Shown piece by piece: positions 27,764 through 32,367 of a DNA stretch of 32,367 nt. A program made the position numbers and the translations under genes. Source of the stretch: Pseudomonas cyclaminis (GTDB lineage: Bacteria > Pseudomonadota > Gammaproteobacteria > Pseudomonadales > Pseudomonadaceae); NCBI RefSeq assembly GCF_015163715.1, contig NZ_JADDUM010000015.1:1-32367 (forward strand), given 5' to 3'. Below the pieces are notes generated by a model. It had not been told where the DNA came from. It made no database searches and saw nothing but the letters and a program-made list of their open reading frames with translations. The first letter of the stretch is position 1. Each line of letters begins with the position of its first letter.

Positions 27764-28611
27764 ACACCGTAAGAACCGTACGCGAACTACGATCCGCCGT
27801 CGCCCACGCCCGCATGGCCGGCAAACGCATTGGCTTCGTGCCCACCATGGGCAACCTGCACAGCGGCCACGCCACTCTGGTGACCAAGGCTGTGCAGCAA
27901 GCGGACTTTGTCGTCGCCAGTATCTTCGTCAACCCGCTGCAATTTGGCGCGGGTGAAGACCTGGACAAGTATCCCCGCACCCTCGCCGCCGACCAGGAAA
28001 AGCTCCTGCAAGCGGGCTGCAACCTGCTGTTCGCACCGACCGTCGAAGAGATGTACCCCGGCGGCATGACCGGCCAGACCCGCGTCAGCGTGCCGCAACT
28101 GTCCGAAGGCTTGTGCGGCGCCAGCCGTCCTGGGCATTTCGAAGGCGTGGCGACCGTGGTCAGCAAACTGTTCAACATGGTCCAGCCGGACATCGCTGTA
28201 TTTGGTCAAAAGGATTACCAGCAACTGGCCGTGATTCGCGCCATGGTCCATGACCTGAACATGCCGATCCAGATCATCGGCGAGCCTACCGTGCGCGCCG
28301 AAGACGGCCTGGCGCTGTCCTCGCGTAACGGTTTCCTAAATGCAGAGGAACGTGGGATCGCGCCGGTGCTGTATCGCAGCCTCAGCCAGATTGCCACCGC
28401 CATCAAGAACGGTGACCGCGACTTTGCCGCACTGCGCGCCGAACAGGTCAAGCAGATCGAAGCGGCCGGGTTGCGCCTGGATTACCTCGAAGTGCGCCAG
28501 GGCGTGCATCTGCGCCCGGCGACACCCGAGGACAAGGACATCGTGATCCTGGTGGCGGCCTTCCTGGGCACGACCCGCCTGATCGACAACCTGCATCTGA
28601 ACCTCATTTAA
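27760..28611 (+). CDS. panC: Pantothenate synthetase (pantoate--beta-alanine ligase)
   Basis: The 283-residue enzyme joins pantoate and beta-alanine with ATP through a pantoyl-adenylate. The adenylate-forming HIGH-type motif is H34-S-G-H37 in '[15 protein letters not shown]'; '[15 protein letters not shown]' and the KMSKS-like '[10 protein letters not shown]' follow. Length and motifs are normal. It is coupled to panB. In P. aeruginosa panD, which supplies beta-alanine, follows; here the next gene is pgi and no panD remnant is seen in the 224-base gap. Confidence 0.97.
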   Translation: MNTVRTVRELRSAVAHARMAGKRIGFVPTMGNLHSGHATLVTKAVQQADFVVASIFVNPLQFGAGEDLDKYPRTLAADQEKLLQAGCNLLFAPTVEEMYPGGMTGQTRVSVPQLSEGLCGASRPGHFEGVATVVSKLFNMVQPDIAVFGQKDYQQLAVIRAMVHDLNMPIQIIGEPTVRAEDGLALSSRNGFLNAEERGIAPVLYRSLSQIATAIKNGDRDFAALRAEQVKQIEAAGLRLDYLEVRQGVHLRPATPEDKDIVILVAAFLGTTRLIDNLHLNLI

Positions 28612-28644
28612 ACCCCGCAATACACCCCGCCGATTGCCCTGCTC

Positions 28645-28677
28645 GCTGTGCCGGTATAAAAAAGTACCGGCTACAGC
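28645..28677 (+). terminator. Hairpin after panC
   Basis: GCTGT-GCCGGTA (28645-28656) and TACCGGC-T-ACAGC (28665-28677) form a 12-bp stem with one bulged T and a TAAAAAAG loop. There is no T-tract after it, so it may act as a weak terminator or as a 3'-end stabiliser of panBC mRNA. Confidence 0.5.
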
Positions 28678-28835
28678 GCAGACAAAGCCAAGACATATCG
28701 ACACGCTAGGTTTAATGTAATCGCCCGGCGCTATGGTTAGCGCTGTCTGGAACCCAATCCTTGAGATAAGACTGGATGTTCCGGGCTTTGAAGTGTCCTA
28801 AAGGCAGTCCCCGTAATAAAAGGAAACCCGCAGCG

Positions 28836-30500
28836 ATGGCGTACTACCGCACCCCTCATGACGTTACCGCTCTGCCCGCCTGGCAAGCGCTCAATCAACA
28901 TCGCCAAGCCATGCAGGATTTCAGCATGCGCGAAGCGTTCAATGCCGATCCCCAGCGATTTTCCCAATTCACCTTGAGCAGCTGCGGACTTTTCCTCGAT
29001 TACTCGAAAAACCTGATCACCAGCGAGACCCGCGACCTGCTCGTAGGCCTGGCCAAGGAAGTCGGCCTCAAGGACGCGATCAACTCGCTGTACGCTGGCG
29101 AGCCGGTCAACTCGTCCGAAGGCCGCCCTGCCCTGCACACCGCCCTGCGCCGCCCAGTGGGCGACAAGCTGTCGGTCAACGGCGTGAACATCATGCCGGA
29201 CGTGCACAAGGTGTTGAACCAGATCACTGACCTGGTCGGCCGCATCCATGACGGCCTGTGGCGTGGCTACACCGAGAAGCCCATCACCGACGTGGTGAAC
29301 ATCGGCATCGGTGGCTCGTTCCTCGGCCCGGAGCTTGTCTCCGAAGCGCTGTTGTCCTACGCCCACAAAGGCGTGCGCTGCCATTACCTGGCGAACATCG
29401 ACGGCAGCGAGTTCCACGAGCTGACCATGAAGCTGCGCGCCGAGACCACGCTGTTTATCGTCTCGTCGAAATCCTTCAACACCCTTGAAACCCTGAAAAA
29501 CGCCCAGGCTGCCCGCGCCTGGTACCTGGCCCAGGGTGGCTCGGAAGCCGAGCTGTACCGTCACTTCATCGCCGTGTCCAGCAACAACGCGGCAGCCGTG
29601 GCCTTCGGTATCCGCGAAGAAAACATCTTCCCGATGTGGGACTGGGTCGGCGGCCGGTACTCGCTGTGGTCGGCCATCGGCTTGCCTATTGCCCTGGCCA
29701 TCGGCATGTCCAACTTCAAGGAACTGCTGTCCGGTGCCTACACCATGGACCAGCATTTCCAGAACGCACCGTTCGAACAGAACATGCCGGTGCTGCTGGG
29801 CCTGCTGGGCGTGTGGTACGGCAACTTCTGGGGTGCGCAGAGCCATGCGATCCTGCCGTACGACCACTACCTGCGTAACATCACCAAACACTTGCAACAG
29901 CTGGATATGGAATCCAACGGCAAGAGCGTGCGCCAGGACGGCAAACCGGTGTCCACCGACACTGGCCCCGTGATCTGGGGTGGCGTGGGTTGCAACGGTC
30001 AGCATGCTTACCACCAGTTGCTGCACCAAGGGACCCAACTGATCCCGGCCGACTTCATCGTGCCGATCGTCAGCTTCAACCCGGTGTCCGACCATCATCA
30101 GTGGCTGTACGCCAACTGCCTGTCCCAGAGCCAGGCCCTGATGCTCGGCAAGACCCGCAGCGAAGCCGAATCCGAGCTGCGCGACAAGGGCATCCCGGAA
30201 GACGAAGTGCAGAAGCTGGCCCCGCACAAGGTGATCCCGGGCAACCGTCCGAGCAATACCCTGGTGGTGGAGCGCATCAGCCCGCGTCGCCTCGGCGCGC
30301 TGGTTGCCATGTATGAGCACAAAGTGTTCGTGCAGAGCGTGATCTGGGGTATCAACGCCTTCGACCAATGGGGCGTGGAGTTGGGTAAAGAGCTGGGCAA
30401 GGGCGTCTACAACCGCCTGACCGGCGCCGAAGAAACCTTGGCCGAAGACGCTTCGACCCAGGGCCTGATCAACTACTTCCGCGGTCGTCACCGCGGCTGA
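28836..30500 (+). CDS. pgi: Glucose-6-phosphate isomerase
   Basis: The 554-residue enzyme interconverts glucose-6-phosphate and fructose-6-phosphate. In pseudomonads that use the Entner-Doudoroff route it works mainly in gluconeogenesis and the hexose cycle. Motifs are the sugar-phosphate loop '[13 protein letters not shown]', '[11 protein letters not shown]', the first PGI signature '[18 protein letters not shown]' (about residues 383-400) and the second around '[20 protein letters not shown]' with its catalytic Lys nearby. I chose the ATG at 28836 ([10 protein letters not shown]) because AGGAAA is about 9 bases upstream; an in-frame ATG at 28776 adds 20 unlike residues. Confidence 0.97.
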   Translation: MAYYRTPHDVTALPAWQALNQHRQAMQDFSMREAFNADPQRFSQFTLSSCGLFLDYSKNLITSETRDLLVGLAKEVGLKDAINSLYAGEPVNSSEGRPALHTALRRPVGDKLSVNGVNIMPDVHKVLNQITDLVGRIHDGLWRGYTEKPITDVVNIGIGGSFLGPELVSEALLSYAHKGVRCHYLANIDGSEFHELTMKLRAETTLFIVSSKSFNTLETLKNAQAARAWYLAQGGSEAELYRHFIAVSSNNAAAVAFGIREENIFPMWDWVGGRYSLWSAIGLPIALAIGMSNFKELLSGAYTMDQHFQNAPFEQNMPVLLGLLGVWYGNFWGAQSHAILPYDHYLRNITKHLQQLDMESNGKSVRQDGKPVSTDTGPVIWGGVGCNGQHAYHQLLHQGTQLIPADFIVPIVSFNPVSDHHQWLYANCLSQSQALMLGKTRSEAESELRDKGIPEDEVQKLAPHKVIPGNRPSNTLVVERISPRRLGALVAMYEHKVFVQSVIWGINAFDQWGVELGKELGKGVYNRLTGAEETLAEDASTQGLINYFRGRHRG

Positions 30501-30514
30501 TACAGGCATTGCAG

Positions 30515-30540
30515 GGCCAACGTCCGTTTGGACGTTGGCC
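30515..30540 (+). terminator. Hairpin terminator of pgi
   Basis: GGCCAACGTCC (30515-30525) and GGACGTTGGCC (30530-30540) form a perfect 11-bp stem with a GTTT loop, 14 bases after the pgi stop. Only two T follow, so it is a stable 3' hairpin with weak intrinsic-terminator character. Confidence 0.7.
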
Positions 30541-30582
30541 TTGAACCCTCTCCACACAGGGTGCATCTTTATGACTTGTCGC

Positions 30583-30599
30583 AAAAACAAGAATAAGGA
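30583..30599 (+). promoter_or_regulatory. A-rich Hfq/Crc-type motif overlapping the acs ribosome binding site
   Basis: AAAAACAAGAATAAGGA fits the repeated AAN pattern bound by Hfq with Crc, and its end is the acs Shine-Dalgarno (AGGA, 30596-30599). Binding would block ribosome entry, and CrcZ, encoded in this window, would relieve the block. The pattern is seen; the regulation is inferred. Confidence 0.55.
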
Positions 30600-30605
30600 T
30601 CGCTC

Positions 30606-32367
<1,762 letters not shown>

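Overview
The window is a piece of core chromosome from a Pseudomonas of the fluorescens/putida type. Every protein reads as a Pseudomonas housekeeping protein. From memory, the gene order follows the P. aeruginosa PAO1 block from just downstream of an rRNA operon through to acs. I see no insertion sequence, prophage, CRISPR array, tRNA gene or integron, and no gene looks foreign.

Layout. 1-106: a strong leftward promoter that looks like an rrn operon promoter. 107-6490 (minus strand): msrPQ (repair of oxidised periplasmic methionine), pssA (phosphatidylserine synthase), and ilvI-ilvH-ilvC (branched-chain amino acid synthesis) behind a long leader. 6491-9937 (minus): mrcB (PBP1b), a TPR lipoprotein and a YqcC-family protein. 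10042-12512 (plus): a kinase-like/P-loop two-domain protein, a pentapeptide-repeat protein and a TfoX C-terminal-domain protein. 12591-15570: an iron block, with the Fur-controlled sRNA PrrF converging on the haem ABC transporter hmuTUV. 15594-17790: a small Rieske protein, sfsA and an aminotransferase. 18109-19523: dksA and gluQ. 19586-24717: the carbon/nitrogen-balance regulators cbrX-cbrA-cbrB and the Hfq/Crc-titrating sRNA crcZ, with a CbrB-type palindrome and a sigma-54 promoter. 24848-28611: pcnB, folK, panB, panC. 28836-32367: pgi and the 5' part of acs.

How the parts connect. CbrA/CbrB should switch on crcZ through the palindrome at 24191-24216 and the -24/-12 promoter at 24315-24330. 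CrcZ carries about six A-rich Hfq/Crc-type motifs. A similar A-rich motif overlaps the acs ribosome binding site, so acs may be a target of the same circuit. Fur probably controls both prrF and, less certainly, hmuTUV.

Sequence quality. Four conserved loci carry single-base lesions (mrcB near 9391-9397, cbrX/cbrA near 19741-19745, pcnB near 25803-25808, and a cluster in acs after 32228). Each can be mended by one inserted or removed base that restores the family sequence. The acs cluster, about six small indels in roughly 105 bases at the right edge, together with a left edge lying inside an rrn leader, suggests this is a whole draft contig with uncorrected sequencing errors rather than a strain with four broken core genes. 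I found no convincing new biological system. The best leads are the ilv leader, the msrP hairpin over its ribosome binding site, the possible leaderless mrcB start, the cbrX-cbrA junction and the A-rich motif at acs.
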